Below, piece by piece: positions 1 to 9,931 of a DNA stretch of 64,000 nucleotides. Source of the DNA: Sphingomonas ginsengisoli An et al. 2013 (lineage in GTDB: Bacteria; Pseudomonadota; Alphaproteobacteria; Sphingomonadales; Sphingomonadaceae); NCBI RefSeq assembly GCF_009363895.1, contig NZ_CP045434.1, positions 1-64,000 on the forward strand, given 5' to 3'. The notes below the pieces were generated by a model that was not told the DNA's origin, did not search any database, and worked only from the letters and a program-made list of their open reading frames with translations. The translations under genes were made by a program, and so were the position numbers. Within the stretch, counting starts at the first letter, position 1; the number at the start of each line of letters is the position of its first letter.

Positions 1-1
1 C

Positions 2-913
2 CTGTTCGACGGTTCGCCGCACGGTCCGGCCTCACGGACCGAGGGTGAGGAGGCGGCGGAGGCCGGGGTCGTGCCGGCTTGGTTGCGTGCCGAGCTGTCG
101 CCCCTGGTCGAGGTCGACGCCAGCCTGGTCGAGCGCGCCCCGCTCGACCTGCGCGCCAAGCCGCCGCGCGAGGCTGCGCTGGCCGAATTGCCGGATGCGG
201 TGCCGACTCCGCTCAGCCCGTGGGGCTTGCGACTGCCAATCGATGCGCGGGTGACCGACCTTGCCGTCTTCACCGAGGGAAAGGTCGAGGTGCAGGACGA
301 AGGCAGCCAGCTGGTCGCGCTCGCCGCCTTGCCCGGGCCCGGCCAGCTTGTGGTCGACCTGTGCGCCGGGGCGGGGGGCAAGAGCCTGGCGATCGCCGCC
401 GCCGAACCCGCCGCCCGGATCACCGCCTGCGACGTCAGCCGCGCCCGGCTGGCGCCGCTCGCCGCGCGGGCAGAGCGCGCGGGGGCCACGATCGAGGCGC
501 GACTGCTCGACACGCCGCGGGAGGCTGAGGGACTTGCCGATCTTGAGGGACAGGCGGACGTGGTGCTGGTCGACGCGCCCTGTTCGGGCTCGGGGACGTG
601 GCGGCGCAATCCGGAAGGGCGCTGGCGGCTCAATCCCGAGCGGCTGGACAAGCTGCTGGAACTGCAGGCGCGAGTGCTCGATCTGGCCGCGCCGCTGGTG
701 AAGCCGGGTGGGGTGCTGGTCTACGCGGTCTGCTCGCTGCTGGCGCGCGAAGGCGCGGTCCAGGCGGCGGCGTTCCTCAGCCGTCATTCAGGCTTCGCGG
801 CCGAGGATACAGGTCTGACCGCCGGACGTTCGGACGGAGTGGGACGGCTTCTCACCCCGGGACAGGACGGAACCGACGGCTTTTTCATCGCGCGGTTCCG
901 GTCTAAGCCGTGA
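2..913 (+). CDS. rsmB: 16S rRNA m5C967 methyltransferase RsmB, 5'-truncated by window edge
   Basis: C-terminal 303 residues of the SAM-dependent enzyme that methylates C967 of 16S rRNA. The frame is open to the left edge, so the NusB-like RNA-binding N-terminus (roughly 100 residues or more in the family) lies outside; the GTG at 71 is internal, not a start. Seen directly: SAM motif DLCAGAGGKSLAIAA, the motif IV cysteine in VDAPCSGSGTWRRNPEGRW, and the motif VI cysteine in YAVCSLLAREG, in the order expected for RsmB/NSUN enzymes. It ends 10 bases before the next same-strand gene, so the two are probably co-transcribed. Confidence 0.95.
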   Translation: MFDGSPHGPASRTEGEEAAEAGVVPAWLRAELSPLVEVDASLVERAPLDLRAKPPREAALAELPDAVPTPLSPWGLRLPIDARVTDLAVFTEGKVEVQDEGSQLVALAALPGPGQLVVDLCAGAGGKSLAIAAAEPAARITACDVSRARLAPLAARAERAGATIEARLLDTPREAEGLADLEGQADVVLVDAPCSGSGTWRRNPEGRWRLNPERLDKLLELQARVLDLAAPLVKPGGVLVYAVCSLLAREGAVQAAAFLSRHSGFAAEDTGLTAGRSDGVGRLLTPGQDGTDGFFIARFRSKP

Positions 914-923
914 GCGCCGGGCG

Positions 924-1454
924 ATGAACAGGGCCGAGTGGCTGGAGAGTGTGATGCGAGTGACGCCGATTGTTGCGGTTGTGGGCCTGATGGGGGCGCT
1001 GATGGCCAGTTCGGGCCAGAGCCAGGTGCCCGACAGCCAGCTGAACCCGACCTCGGTCCAGCTGCTGCGGCAGGGTGAGGCGGCGCTGGCGGCAGGCAAT
1101 TTCCAGGCCGCCGACGACGCGCTCGAAACCGCGCTGGCGGTCGATCCGCGCAACCGGCCGGCGTTCGTTGCGCTGGCCAAGGTCTCGACCCGGCAGAAGC
1201 TCTACGGCGAGGCGATCCGCTACACCAACAAGGCGCTGCTGCTTGAGCCGACCGATCGCGATGCGATCGCGGTGCAGGGTGAGGCGATGGTCGAGATGGG
1301 CGCGACAGCGCGCGCGCAGCAGAACCTCGCCAAGCTCAAGCAATTGTGCGGCACCGGGGCCTGCCCGCAGGCGACCCAGCTTTCGGCGGTGATCGCGCGT
1401 GGCCCGGCGGTGGCGCAGAAGACCACGCCGGCGCCGACCACCAAGCAGAATTAA
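924..1454 (+). CDS. Small exported TPR-repeat protein
   Basis: A 176-residue protein with a hydrophobic N-terminal segment (about residues 11-33) that looks like a signal peptide or anchor. About two tetratricopeptide-type helix pairs follow (about residues 48-125, with the typical [19 protein letters not shown] and [11 protein letters not shown] patterns), then a Pro/Thr/Lys-rich tail. It is probably a periplasmic protein-interaction module; its partner is unknown. An alternative start is the ATG at 954, which has GGAGAG just upstream and gives a cleaner signal peptide. It follows rsmB by 10 bases. Its TAA stop overlaps the stop of the convergent rsmA by four bases (TTAA). Confidence 0.8.
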   Translation: MNRAEWLESVMRVTPIVAVVGLMGALMASSGQSQVPDSQLNPTSVQLLRQGEAALAAGNFQAADDALETALAVDPRNRPAFVALAKVSTRQKLYGEAIRYTNKALLLEPTDRDAIAVQGEAMVEMGATARAQQNLAKLKQLCGTGACPQATQLSAVIARGPAVAQKTTPAPTTKQN

Positions 1455-2281
1455 GCGGAGAGCGCCGCGCTCGTCAGGACTTTGGCGAGCGCGACGAACT
1501 CGGCCACGCTGACCGTCTCGGCCCGGCGCTCGGCGGCGATGCCGAGCGTCGCCAGTGCGTCGAGCGCACCCGGCACGGCCTTGAGGCTCTGGCGGAGCAT
1601 CTTGCGGCGCTGGCCGAAGGCCGCCGCGGTGAGCATTTCGAGCACGGCCGGATCGACCCCTTCGGGCTGCGGCGCAGGGACGATGTGGACGACCGCCGAG
1701 GCGACCTTGGGCGGCGGGGTGAAGGCGGAGCGGTGGACAGGGAGTGCCAGTCGCGGAGTGGCGCGCCACTGGGCGGCGACCGCCAGGCGGCCGTAGTGAT
1801 CGCCATCGGTCGGGGCGACGATCCGCTCGGCCACTTCGCGCTGGAACATCAGGGTCAGACTTGCCCACCACGGCGGCCACGGGCCCCCGAGCCAGCGCAG
1901 CAGCAGCGCCGTGCCGACATTGTAGGGCAGGTTGGAAACGATATGCGCCCCGTCGCCAACGAGCGCGCGCTCGTCGATCTTGAGCGCATCCTCCTCGATC
2001 ACGGTCAGCCGGTCGGGAAACGCCTCGCCGAGTTCGGCCAGCGCGGGCAGGCAGCGGCGGTCGCGCTCGACCGCGACCACGCGCGCGCCCGCCTCGAGCA
2101 GTGCGGCGGTGAGGCCGCCCGGGCCGGGACCGACCTCGTAAACGGTCTGCCCCGCGAGCGGGCCGGGGATGGCGGCGATGCGGGCGAGTAACTGGCGGTC
2201 GAGGATGAAATTCTGGCCGAGCGCCTTCGACGCACTCAGCCCGTGGCGGGCAATGACCTCGCGGAGCGGCGGCAGGCTCAC
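1451..2281 (-). CDS. rsmA: 16S rRNA dimethyladenosine transferase RsmA (KsgA)
   Basis: 276 residues. It dimethylates A1518 and A1519 of 16S rRNA late in small-subunit assembly. Visible family motifs are QNFILD near the N-terminus, the SAM-binding [17 protein letters not shown], and the target-adenine motif NLPYNV. The start is a GTG at 2281 whose bases overlap the TGA of pdxA (GTGA), which supports this start and implies translational coupling. It is the last gene of the lptD-surA-pdxA-rsmA operon, the same order as in enterobacteria. Confidence 0.96.
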   Translation of the reverse strand: MSLPPLREVIARHGLSASKALGQNFILDRQLLARIAAIPGPLAGQTVYEVGPGPGGLTAALLEAGARVVAVERDRRCLPALAELGEAFPDRLTVIEEDALKIDERALVGDGAHIVSNLPYNVGTALLLRWLGGPWPPWWASLTLMFQREVAERIVAPTDGDHYGRLAVAAQWRATPRLALPVHRSAFTPPPKVASAVVHIVPAPQPEGVDPAVLEMLTAAAFGQRRKMLRQSLKAVPGALDALATLGIAAERRAETVSVAEFVALAKVLTSAALSA

Positions 2282-3282
2282 GGAACGGGGACGGCGCGGC
2301 GCTTGGCGCTGCTCGCGGCGAGCCGGATGGCGGCGGCCATCGCGCGCGGGTCGGCCTGGTCCTCGCCGGCGATGTCAAAGGCGGTGCCGTGGTCGGGCGC
2401 GGTCCGCACGATCGGCAGGCCGAGCGTGACGTTGACGCCCTCTTCGAAATGCAGCGCCTTGAGTGGAATCAGCGCCTGGTCATGATACATGCACAGCGCC
2501 GCGTCGTAGCGGCCGCGAGCGGCGGCGTGGAACATAGTGTCGGCAGGGTGCGGGCCGGTGACGTGCCAGCCCTCGGCGCGGAGCGCGTCGATCGCGGGCT
2601 GGATGATTTCCACTTCCTCGCGCCCGAGCGCGCCGCCTTCGCCGGCATGCGGGTTAAAGCCGGCCACCGCCAGCCGCGGCTCGGCGATGCCGAAATTGCG
2701 CTGGAGTCCGCGCAGCGTGGCGCGGCCGCGCGCCTCGACCAGTGCCGAGGTCAGCCGGTCGGCGACGTCGCGCAGGGGCACGTGGGTGGTGACCGGCACC
2801 GTCCGGAGGGTCGGCCCGGCGAGCATCATCGCGACATTGCCGGGAGACACACCGCAGCGCTCGGCGACGAACTCGGTCTGGCCCGGGTGGGCGAAGCCGA
2901 TCGCGTAGAGCTGCTGCTTGCTGACCGGGCCTGTGACCACGCCGCCGGTCGAGCCGGAGCGGGCGAGGCCGACCGCGATTTCGAGACTGTCGAGCGAGCA
3001 ATGGGCCCCGGAGGTGGTCGGGCAACCGGGCACGCTCGAACCCGAGGCCGGCACCGGAATCAGCGGCAGGCCGCGATGGAAGACGTCGTTGGCGAGGCGC
3101 GGATCGTCGATGATCGCCAGTTCGCCGTCCCAGACCTGGGCGAGGCTGCGCGGGTCGCCGACCGCGACGAACGGCGGCAGGCCGAAGCTGACCCGCTGGT
3201 CCCAGCATTTAGCGACCACCTCGGGCCCGATCCCGGCGGGATCGCCCAACGAAACGGACAATGGTGGCGGCATAGAGGCCAT
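2278..3282 (-). CDS. pdxA: 4-hydroxythreonine-4-phosphate dehydrogenase PdxA
   Basis: 334 residues. It is the NAD-dependent oxidative decarboxylation enzyme of the DXP-dependent pyridoxal 5'-phosphate pathway. The N-terminal signature [12 protein letters not shown] and the three metal-binding histidine regions [17 protein letters not shown] and [11 protein letters not shown] are all present, and the length matches the family. It sits third in the lptD-surA-pdxA-rsmA operon, 51 bases after surA, and overlaps the rsmA GTG start by four bases. Confidence 0.96.
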   Translation of the reverse strand: MASMPPPLSVSLGDPAGIGPEVVAKCWDQRVSFGLPPFVAVGDPRSLAQVWDGELAIIDDPRLANDVFHRGLPLIPVPASGSSVPGCPTTSGAHCSLDSLEIAVGLARSGSTGGVVTGPVSKQQLYAIGFAHPGQTEFVAERCGVSPGNVAMMLAGPTLRTVPVTTHVPLRDVADRLTSALVEARGRATLRGLQRNFGIAEPRLAVAGFNPHAGEGGALGREEVEIIQPAIDALRAEGWHVTGPHPADTMFHAAARGRYDAALCMYHDQALIPLKALHFEEGVNVTLGLPIVRTAPDHGTAFDIAGEDQADPRAMAAAIRLAASSAKRRAVPVP

Positions 3283-3333
3283 CGAAAAGGCGCCTAGCGG
3301 CCGCGCCGGCGGCCGTCACCCCGGCCCAACCGC

Positions 3334-4776
3334 CTAGCGATAATCGATCACCGCGTCGCGGCGGAGGTCGCGCAGATAGCGCCGGGCGCGCAGATTGACG
3401 CGCTCCTCGGTGAGCTGCTGCTGGACCTGCTCGGGATTGACCGAATCGGTGCTCTGTCCTTCGTCGCGGCCGCAGATGACGAGGACGCGAACGCCCTCCT
3501 CGATGTTGCCGAACGGCTGGGTGGCCTGGCCGACCTGCATCGGCAGCATCATGTTCTGCAGCACCGGCGGCAGGTCGCGCAGCTTGACCGCGTCGCTGCT
3601 GACGACGTCGCCATGGAAGTCGGCGGCGAGCTTGTCGGCCCCGCCGCACCCGCCGACGTCACGCGCGGCGGCGGTGAAGCGGGCGAGCGTCGGCTCGGCG
3701 GCGGCGCGGGTGATCCCCTTGGGGAAGGTGATCGAAACCTGCTTGAGCGCCAGCTGGGCGTTGCGCGGATCAGAAGTGAGCACCTTGCGAGTGTCCTGGA
3801 CCGCGAGGATCGAATAGCCGCCGGTGACGCGGATCGGCTGGCTGATCGCGCCGGGGGTCATCTGGCGCAGCACGGCGGCCAGCGAATCGGGCAGCATCTC
3901 GGGCCGGATCCAGCCGAGATCGCCACCGACCGACTGGGTCGAGGCCTGCGAATATTGGCGGGCGAGACCGGCGAAGCTGCCGCCCTGCTGGATCGCGCCG
4001 ATGATCTGCTGCGCGTTCGACAGCACCTGGGCATCGTTGGCGGCGCTGGCGGGAAGATAGATTTCGCCGACCCGATATTCCTCGGTCCCCTTGGCGGCGT
4101 TGAGGCGGTCGATCACCGCCTTGACCTCGTCCTCGCCGACGTTGACGCCGCTCTCGATCTTGGCGCGCTGGAGGCGCTGCCAGGCGATCTCGCCCTCGAT
4201 CTGGCGGCGCATCGTGCGGATCGAGCTGCCGTTGGCCTTGAGATAGGTCGCCAGCTGTTCGGGCGACTGCTTGGTGTTCTGCGCGACGCGGGCAACGGTG
4301 CGGTCGATGTCGGCCGCGGGCACCTTGATGTCCTCACGCCGGGCGGCCTGAATCTGCAGCGTTTCGTCGATGAGGTTGCTCAGCACCTGGGCGCGCAGCC
4401 GCTCGACCTCGTTCTGCGGGATCTGCCCGCCCTGGCTGATCGCCAGTAGCGCGAGCCGCTGGTCGATGTCGGTCTGGGTGATGACCTCACCGTTGATCAG
4501 CGCACTGGCCTTGATCACCGACGGGATCGGCGGACCGAAGACGGTGACCGAGGTCGGCAGGCGCAGGTTGGCGGTGCTGTTGGGACGCGACGGATCGCTC
4601 GGCGCTGCGGCTTCTGCGGCCGGAGCCGTCTGCTGGGCCACGGGGCGGGTCGCGACCGGACGCTTGGCGACCGGCTTGCGGGGCGCGGGGCGCGTCGCCG
4701 CGACCGCCATGCTCGCCCCGGCAAGCAGCGCCGCGGTCCCGAGAAACTTGCTGAAGCGCACTGCCACGGTGGTCAT
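3334..4776 (-). CDS. surA: Periplasmic peptidyl-prolyl isomerase/chaperone SurA
   Basis: 480 residues. It is a periplasmic chaperone that escorts unfolded outer-membrane proteins, including LptD, to the BAM machinery. The N-terminus carries a signal peptide (about residues 1-27), followed by a low-complexity Pro/Ala/Lys segment, the helical SurA N-domain (about 85-220), and one parvulin-type domain with the hallmark GGDLGWIRPEMLPDSLA. I see only one clear parvulin domain, whereas the E. coli protein has two. AAGGGA lies just upstream of the ATG at 4776. It follows lptD by 64 bases on the same strand. Confidence 0.9.
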   Translation of the reverse strand: MTTVAVRFSKFLGTAALLAGASMAVAATRPAPRKPVAKRPVATRPVAQQTAPAAEAAAPSDPSRPNSTANLRLPTSVTVFGPPIPSVIKASALINGEVITQTDIDQRLALLAISQGGQIPQNEVERLRAQVLSNLIDETLQIQAARREDIKVPAADIDRTVARVAQNTKQSPEQLATYLKANGSSIRTMRRQIEGEIAWQRLQRAKIESGVNVGEDEVKAVIDRLNAAKGTEEYRVGEIYLPASAANDAQVLSNAQQIIGAIQQGGSFAGLARQYSQASTQSVGGDLGWIRPEMLPDSLAAVLRQMTPGAISQPIRVTGGYSILAVQDTRKVLTSDPRNAQLALKQVSITFPKGITRAAAEPTLARFTAAARDVGGCGGADKLAADFHGDVVSSDAVKLRDLPPVLQNMMLPMQVGQATQPFGNIEEGVRVLVICGRDEGQSTDSVNPEQVQQQLTEERVNLRARRYLRDLRRDAVIDYR

Positions 4777-4840
4777 AATCCCTTGTAAAAAATGCTGAAA
4801 ACGCCCTGCCCAAAACGCGCTGAACGACGGATGAGCGGTT

Positions 4841-7075
4841 TTAGCGACCGAGTCCCTTGAGGACTAGGCGCAGCTGGAACGTATTCCCCTCCCGCAGGAA
4901 ATTGACGCGGTCATAGTCGCGCCGCCACGAGATTCCAATCGCGACACACGCATCTTCATAATCGATGCTGAGCCGGTTGCGGACCGGCTCGAACCCGTCC
5001 GAGACCGACAGCGGGTCCTCGGCCTTGGTGGTGAGGTCGACTACGGTGGCGCCGAACACCGACCAATATTTGGCGAACTGCCAGCGGCCGGCGAGGCGCA
5101 GTTCCTGGCTGTCGCGCAGATCCTCGACCGTCGGATCGACATTGCGGTTGAGCCGCAGGTAGCCGACGCGGGCATAGGTCAGGTCGGTGCCGACGGTGAG
5201 ATCGACCTCGTTGCGACGGATCGCGAAATTGTCCTTGTCGAGCCGAAAGCGGTGGGTGAGGTCGACAAACCGGCCGAATTGGACACGGGTGCGGCCGACG
5301 ATGTCGGACCAGCGGTCCGACAGACCGGTCCCCTGCGGGAAGATGGTGAGGTCGCGGTTAAAGCGATAGCTCTGCCCGATGGTGGTCGAGATGGCGAGGT
5401 TCGGCCGGTCGTAGTTCCAGTCTAAGCCGTAGGTGACGCGGCTGCCGTCTTCCCAACGGTCGTAACCGGGAAAGCGGTTCAAGGAGAAGAGGTTGCTCGC
5501 CTCGAGGTCGATCGCGCGGCTGTCCTCGTTGGGGATGACAAGGTTGCGGGTGGGCGCATTGGCGACGACCTGAATGCGCGGGACCAGCCGCTGCACCCCG
5601 CCGAGCAGCGATCCGATTAGCGGCCAGCGCATCTCGGCGGCGGCGGCGGCGATGACACGGCCGTTCCAGCCATCCTCTCCGCGGTAGATGACGCTGCTGG
5701 TCGCGGCGGAATCGTCGGTATGGTAGATGTCGCCGCGGACGAGGCCGGTCAGCAGTAGCTCCTGCCCGAGCGGGGTCAGGAAGCGGCGATCCCACCGTAC
5801 CGAGGCGAAGGCGCGCTGGGTGTCCTGGCCGTCGCGGCGGATGATCGCCAGGCTGTTGGCCTCAAGCTCGATCCGGCCGCCGATCGCCGGCGGGGTCAGG
5901 CGGAAGCGGGCGTCGATCGCGGGGAGCGCGATCGGGATCGCCGCCTGGCGATCGGTCGACAGCAGCCCCTGGAACGACCAGGCGGCGATGCTGACGTAGC
6001 TGTCGAGGTCGATCCGCTCGAGATTGACGAACGAGCGGAGCTTGTCCTCGCGGGTGATGTCGAAGCGGCGAGTGACCGTCTTGTCGGTCGCGCGGCGGAT
6101 CTGCGCGGTGAGGCTCCACAGCGGGTCGAACTGGAACTTGCCGGTGGCGTCGATGTAGCCGCGGACGGATCGGTCGCTCTCCGGATCGGTCGCCTTGTTG
6201 TCGCCGGCGGTGATGAAGCCCTTGATCTGGAAGGCGCCGAGCTTGTTGACCTCGCGGTAATTGGCTTCGAGCGACGGCAAAGCCTCGGTGTAGACCCGCG
6301 GCGTCAGGGTGAGGTCGCGGTTGGGCGCGATGGCGAGGTGGAAAGGAACCCCGATCTCGAAGCCGTTGCGGCCTGAGACCTTGAAGTCGGGGAAGAGCAC
6401 CCCGGTGACCCCGTCCTCGCCGCGGCCCGTGCTGAGCGCGAACACCGGGAGCAGCGGCACGGTCAGCCCGAAGATGCTGAAGCGGCCGCGCTCGAAGCGG
6501 ACTCGGTTGCGCACCGAATCGTAGCGGACGCGGGCGGCGGTGACCTTCCAGCTCGGCCGGCGCGGGTTGCAGCCGTCGGTCACCGGGCAGGGGGTGTAGA
6601 CCGCGTTGTTGAGCGTGGTGATGTCGCCGTTGCGGGTCGCGCTCTTGGCCGCCAGGCGGGCGCCGCTTTCAAGCACTACCAGCAGGTTCTGGACGGTGGC
6701 GTTCTTGATGTCGTCGGTCAGCACCGCGCTGTCGCCGACGAACTTGTCGCCTTGCGGATTGACCGCGACGACATTGCCGGTGGCGACCACCTGGCCGGTG
6801 GCGCGGGTCCAGGTCACCTTGTCGGCGGCGACGTAATTGCCGTCGCGGGCAAGCCGGACGCGCCCTTGCGCCGTCAGCACGTCATTCTGGTTGTCGTAGG
6901 TGACAACATCGGCGCTGAACTCGACCGGCGGCTGGGGCGTGGCGGGCGTTGCCGCAGCAGCAGGGGCGGCGACGGGCGCCGGCGAAGCGGGCACGGTGGC
7001 CGTCTGCGCGGCCGCGGGTGCCGCCAGCGCGAGGATCAGCGGCAGCGCCGTCCAGCCCATCCTACCCACGCTCAA
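4841..7075 (-). CDS. lptD: LPS-assembly outer-membrane protein LptD
   Basis: 744 residues. It is the outer-membrane barrel that inserts lipopolysaccharide or lipooligosaccharide into the outer leaflet. A signal peptide ends near residue 24. An OstA/LptA-like jellyroll follows (about 50-150: EFSADVVTYDNQNDVLTAQG), then the LptD barrel. Three cysteines are visible, C163 and C169 (TPCPVTDGC) and C710 near the C-terminus, so an inter-domain disulfide between the N-terminal pair and C710 is plausible. It is the first gene of the operon with surA, pdxA and rsmA. The start region faces pepA divergently across about 140 bases. Confidence 0.95.
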   Translation of the reverse strand: MSVGRMGWTALPLILALAAPAAAQTATVPASPAPVAAPAAAATPATPQPPVEFSADVVTYDNQNDVLTAQGRVRLARDGNYVAADKVTWTRATGQVVATGNVVAVNPQGDKFVGDSAVLTDDIKNATVQNLLVVLESGARLAAKSATRNGDITTLNNAVYTPCPVTDGCNPRRPSWKVTAARVRYDSVRNRVRFERGRFSIFGLTVPLLPVFALSTGRGEDGVTGVLFPDFKVSGRNGFEIGVPFHLAIAPNRDLTLTPRVYTEALPSLEANYREVNKLGAFQIKGFITAGDNKATDPESDRSVRGYIDATGKFQFDPLWSLTAQIRRATDKTVTRRFDITREDKLRSFVNLERIDLDSYVSIAAWSFQGLLSTDRQAAIPIALPAIDARFRLTPPAIGGRIELEANSLAIIRRDGQDTQRAFASVRWDRRFLTPLGQELLLTGLVRGDIYHTDDSAATSSVIYRGEDGWNGRVIAAAAAEMRWPLIGSLLGGVQRLVPRIQVVANAPTRNLVIPNEDSRAIDLEASNLFSLNRFPGYDRWEDGSRVTYGLDWNYDRPNLAISTTIGQSYRFNRDLTIFPQGTGLSDRWSDIVGRTRVQFGRFVDLTHRFRLDKDNFAIRRNEVDLTVGTDLTYARVGYLRLNRNVDPTVEDLRDSQELRLAGRWQFAKYWSVFGATVVDLTTKAEDPLSVSDGFEPVRNRLSIDYEDACVAIGISWRRDYDRVNFLREGNTFQLRLVLKGLGR

Positions 7076-7216
7076 AGGTCCCGCCGCCCGCTCGAAAATA
7101 CCTGGTTGAAGCGAGGCCTATCGCACCTCGTCCCGCAGGCGGCAATGCCTTGCATCGAGGCGGTGAGCGCCTAAAGCGCAATGCGATTTTCCATCCCGCT
7201 TCGTGAGAGTTCGCCC

Positions 7217-8683
7217 ATGCAGATCCGTTTCGCCGCCCAGCGTCCCGAAGGCAGCCACGCCCTGGTCCTCCCGGTAGCCGGCATCGACCGCAGCAGCCTG
7301 GACTCGCTGGGCACGAACAAGGGCGCGATCGAAGCGGCAGCGCGGTTACAGCGGTTCGAGGGCGAGGCCGGCGGCGCGGCCGAAAGCTTCGTCGACGATC
7401 ACGGCACCGCCCGGCGCGTGCTGCTGGTGGGCATCGGCGGCAAGGGCGAGGACGCAGCCGAGAAGCTTGGCGGCACCGCGGTCGCGCGGCTCCTGCTGTC
7501 GGGCGAGACCCGTGCAGTGATCGACCTCACGGGGCTCGGCTGGAGCGCCGATGCCTCGGCCAAGGTCGCGCTGGCGGCCGCCCTGCGCGGCTGGCGCTAT
7601 GACCGCTACCGCACCAAGCTCAAGGACAAGCAGAAGCCGACCCTCACCGAACTGGTGATCGTCGGGGCGGGCGAGGGCGCGGAGGCCCGCTGGACTGAGC
7701 GTTACGAGCCGGTGCTGAAGGGTGCGTCGCTGACCCGCGAACTGGTCACCGAGCCGGCCAACATCATCTACCCCGAAAGCTTCGTCGCCCGCTGCAAGGA
7801 GGCGATGGCGGGGACCGGGCTCGAGATCGAGGTCCTCGGCCAGGCTGAGATGGAGAAGCTCGGGATGGGCGCGCTGCTTGGCGTGTCGCAGGGCTCGGTC
7901 CGCGCGCCGCAGCTCCTCGTCATGAAGTGGAACGGCGGCGCCGAGGGTAGCGCGCCCGTCGCGTTGATCGGCAAGGGCGTGACCTTCGATACCGGCGGCA
8001 TCTCGATCAAGCCGGCCGCGGGCATGGAATCGATGAAGTGGGACATGGGCGGCGCCGGGGCGATCGCGGGCGCGATGCTCAGCCTCGCCTCGCGCAAGGC
8101 CAAGGCCAATGTCGTCGGCCTGTGCGGGCTGGTCGAGAACATGCCCGACGGGAACGCCCAGCGCCCGGGCGACGTGGTCACCAGCATGAGCGGGCAGACG
8201 GTGGAAGTGATCAACACCGACGCCGAGGGGCGGCTCGTGCTCGGCGACGTCATCACCTACGCTCAGCGGACCTTCAAGCCGGAGCGGATCGTCGACCTCG
8301 CGACGCTGACCGGAGCGATGCTGATCGCGCTCGGTCACGAATATGCCGGCGTCTTCTCGAACGACGACGGGCTGGCGAACGCGCTGATCGCGGCGGGCAG
8401 CGCGACCGGTGACAAATTGTGGCGGATGCCGGTCGGCGAGGCCTACGACCAGCTGATCAACTCCCCGATCGCCGACATCAAGAACGTCGGCCCGCGCGAG
8501 GGCGGTTCGATCACCGCCGCGCAATTCCTCCAGCGGTTCGTCGACGACGGGGTCAAGTGGGCCCACCTCGACATCGCCGGGACGGTGTGGAGCGACAAGC
8601 CCGGCACGACCTACGACAAGGGCGCGACCAGCTTCGGCGTCCGCCTGCTCGACGCCTTCGTCGAGGCGACCGCGGAGAAGTAG
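7217..8683 (+). CDS. pepA: Leucyl aminopeptidase PepA (M17)
   Basis: 488 residues from the ATG at 7217; a longer frame from 7181 adds 12 residues with no family support. It is a cytosolic, two-metal aminopeptidase that also acts as a DNA-binding regulator in some bacteria. The M17 signature NTDAEGRLVLGDV and the metal/active-site stretch GKGVTFDTGGISIKP are intact. It is divergent from lptD. In many proteobacteria pepA directly precedes holC; here a minus-strand PEP-CTERM gene lies between them. Confidence 0.96.
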   Translation: MQIRFAAQRPEGSHALVLPVAGIDRSSLDSLGTNKGAIEAAARLQRFEGEAGGAAESFVDDHGTARRVLLVGIGGKGEDAAEKLGGTAVARLLLSGETRAVIDLTGLGWSADASAKVALAAALRGWRYDRYRTKLKDKQKPTLTELVIVGAGEGAEARWTERYEPVLKGASLTRELVTEPANIIYPESFVARCKEAMAGTGLEIEVLGQAEMEKLGMGALLGVSQGSVRAPQLLVMKWNGGAEGSAPVALIGKGVTFDTGGISIKPAAGMESMKWDMGGAGAIAGAMLSLASRKAKANVVGLCGLVENMPDGNAQRPGDVVTSMSGQTVEVINTDAEGRLVLGDVITYAQRTFKPERIVDLATLTGAMLIALGHEYAGVFSNDDGLANALIAAGSATGDKLWRMPVGEAYDQLINSPIADIKNVGPREGGSITAAQFLQRFVDDGVKWAHLDIAGTVWSDKPGTTYDKGATSFGVRLLDAFVEATAEK

Positions 8684-8690
8684 CAGGGCG

Positions 8691-8716
8691 CCCGGCGGCT
8701 CGGTCGAGCCGCCGGG
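8691..8716. terminator. GC-rich hairpin between convergent pepA and PEP-CTERM gene
   Basis: An 11-bp perfect stem (CCCGGCGGCTC with GAGCCGCCGGG) around a 4-base loop lies 8 bases after the pepA stop and 10 before the convergent gene's stop. There is no T-run on either side, so it may act as a bidirectional attenuator or transcript stabiliser rather than a classical intrinsic terminator. Confidence 0.6.
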
Positions 8717-8725
8717 ACCTTGTCC

Positions 8726-9319
8726 TTAGGCCGCCGCGACGGCGGTCGGGCGACGGCGGCGCAGGCGTATGCTCGCCCCGATCGCGCCGAAGCCGATCAG
8801 CATCGTCAGCCAGGTCGCGGGCTCCGGCACCGCGGACGGAATGGCGGTCGTCGCGGTGATCGCGGTGCCCGGCGTCGTCTGGAAGCCGATGCTGTTGAGG
8901 ACGCTGTTGGTCGTGTAGGCGTAGCCGTAAATCGTCGCGCCGTTGAGCGTCGCCGACAGGCCGATGAAATTGTTGCCGTTCGAGAAACGGATCGGCGAGG
9001 CGGTCGAGAAACTGCCATATTGGCTGTCCGGACCGAAGGTCACCGTGCCGCGGTCGACGAAGTTTGTCGTTGGCGAGCCGAAGATGGTGTTGACCATGCC
9101 GGTGCCGCCGGTCGAAATCGCGGTGGGCCCGAAGATGTCGCCGGTGCCGGAGAAGGTGAAAGTGCTCTCGCCGATGCTGAAGGTGTAAGGCGTGGTGCCG
9201 TAATTGACCCCGATTGGAGTGACGACCACGGCCGCGCTGGCCGGTGCCGCGGCAAGCGCGAGGAAGGCGGCGGCGCCGACGGCCCCCGTCAAAGCGAGTG
9301 AACGTCGAGCGTTACGCAT
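8726..9319 (-). CDS. PEPxxWA-CTERM sorted exported protein
   Basis: 197 residues. A signal peptide (about residues 1-29, ending ASA) is followed by a beta-rich, Gly/Thr/Asn-rich passenger with no recognised enzyme motif. The C-terminus has the VPEPATW sorting motif, a hydrophobic stretch (LTMLIGFGAIGASI) and a basic RLRRRR end. This tripartite tail is recognised by exosortase, which is expected to process and tether the protein at the envelope. No exosortase gene is in this window. The gene interrupts the otherwise common pepA-holC neighbourhood on the opposite strand. Confidence 0.85.
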   Translation of the reverse strand: MRNARRSLALTGAVGAAAFLALAAAPASAAVVVTPIGVNYGTTPYTFSIGESTFTFSGTGDIFGPTAISTGGTGMVNTIFGSPTTNFVDRGTVTFGPDSQYGSFSTASPIRFSNGNNFIGLSATLNGATIYGYAYTTNSVLNSIGFQTTPGTAITATTAIPSAVPEPATWLTMLIGFGAIGASIRLRRRRPTAVAAA

Positions 9320-9411
9320 ACTAGGTCTCCCGACCCGCAGCCTTGAGCAGGTCGGCCATTAAAGCGTTGTTAACCAAGTTAGTTCCGAAACTAGAACAAG
9401 TGGTGAGGGTG

Positions 9412-9855
9412 ATGCGGGTCGACTTCTATCAGCTCGGCGAGGCACCGGCGGACGGGGTTATCGCAACGCTGGCCGGGCGTGTGCTCGAGAGCGGCGGCCG
9501 GTTGCTGATCGTCGCCGAGGACGACGGCCTCCTGTCGCGGCTCGATCGCTTGCTGTGGGATCAGGAAGGCGCCAGTTTCCTGCCGCACGGTGTGGCGGGC
9601 GGCCCGGACGATGTGCGCCAGCCGATCTTGCTGTCGACCACGCCCGATGCGCCCAACACCGCCCGCAACCTGCTGATCGCCGACGGCGCCTGGCGCGAGG
9701 CGGCGCTGACCTTCGAGCGCGCCTTCTACCTGTTCGACGAGGCGACTTTGCAGGACGCACGGCTGGCGTGGAAGCTGTTGTCGGGGCGCGAGGGGATCGA
9801 ACGCCATTACTGGGCGCGCGAAGACGGGCGCTGGACGATGAAGGCGAGTGGCTGA
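9412..9855 (+). CDS. holC: DNA polymerase III chi subunit HolC
   Basis: 147 residues from the ATG at 9412, which is preceded by GGTGAGGG and gives the family-typical N-terminus [10 protein letters not shown]; an upstream in-frame ATG at 9343 would add 23 residues and seems less likely. Chi links the clamp loader to SSB during replication. The typical segments [19 protein letters not shown] and FLPHGV are visible, and the C-terminal part covers the usual DDAR-like region ([11 protein letters not shown]). It is followed by ndk 76 bases downstream. Confidence 0.92.
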   Translation: MRVDFYQLGEAPADGVIATLAGRVLESGGRLLIVAEDDGLLSRLDRLLWDQEGASFLPHGVAGGPDDVRQPILLSTTPDAPNTARNLLIADGAWREAALTFERAFYLFDEATLQDARLAWKLLSGREGIERHYWAREDGRWTMKASG

Positions 9856-9931
9856 GCCTTGCCTTGCCAGGCCCCCACGGCTAGGGGCGCGGCGACTTCC
9901 ATCCGACACCATCACAGGAGACCGCGAGGCC

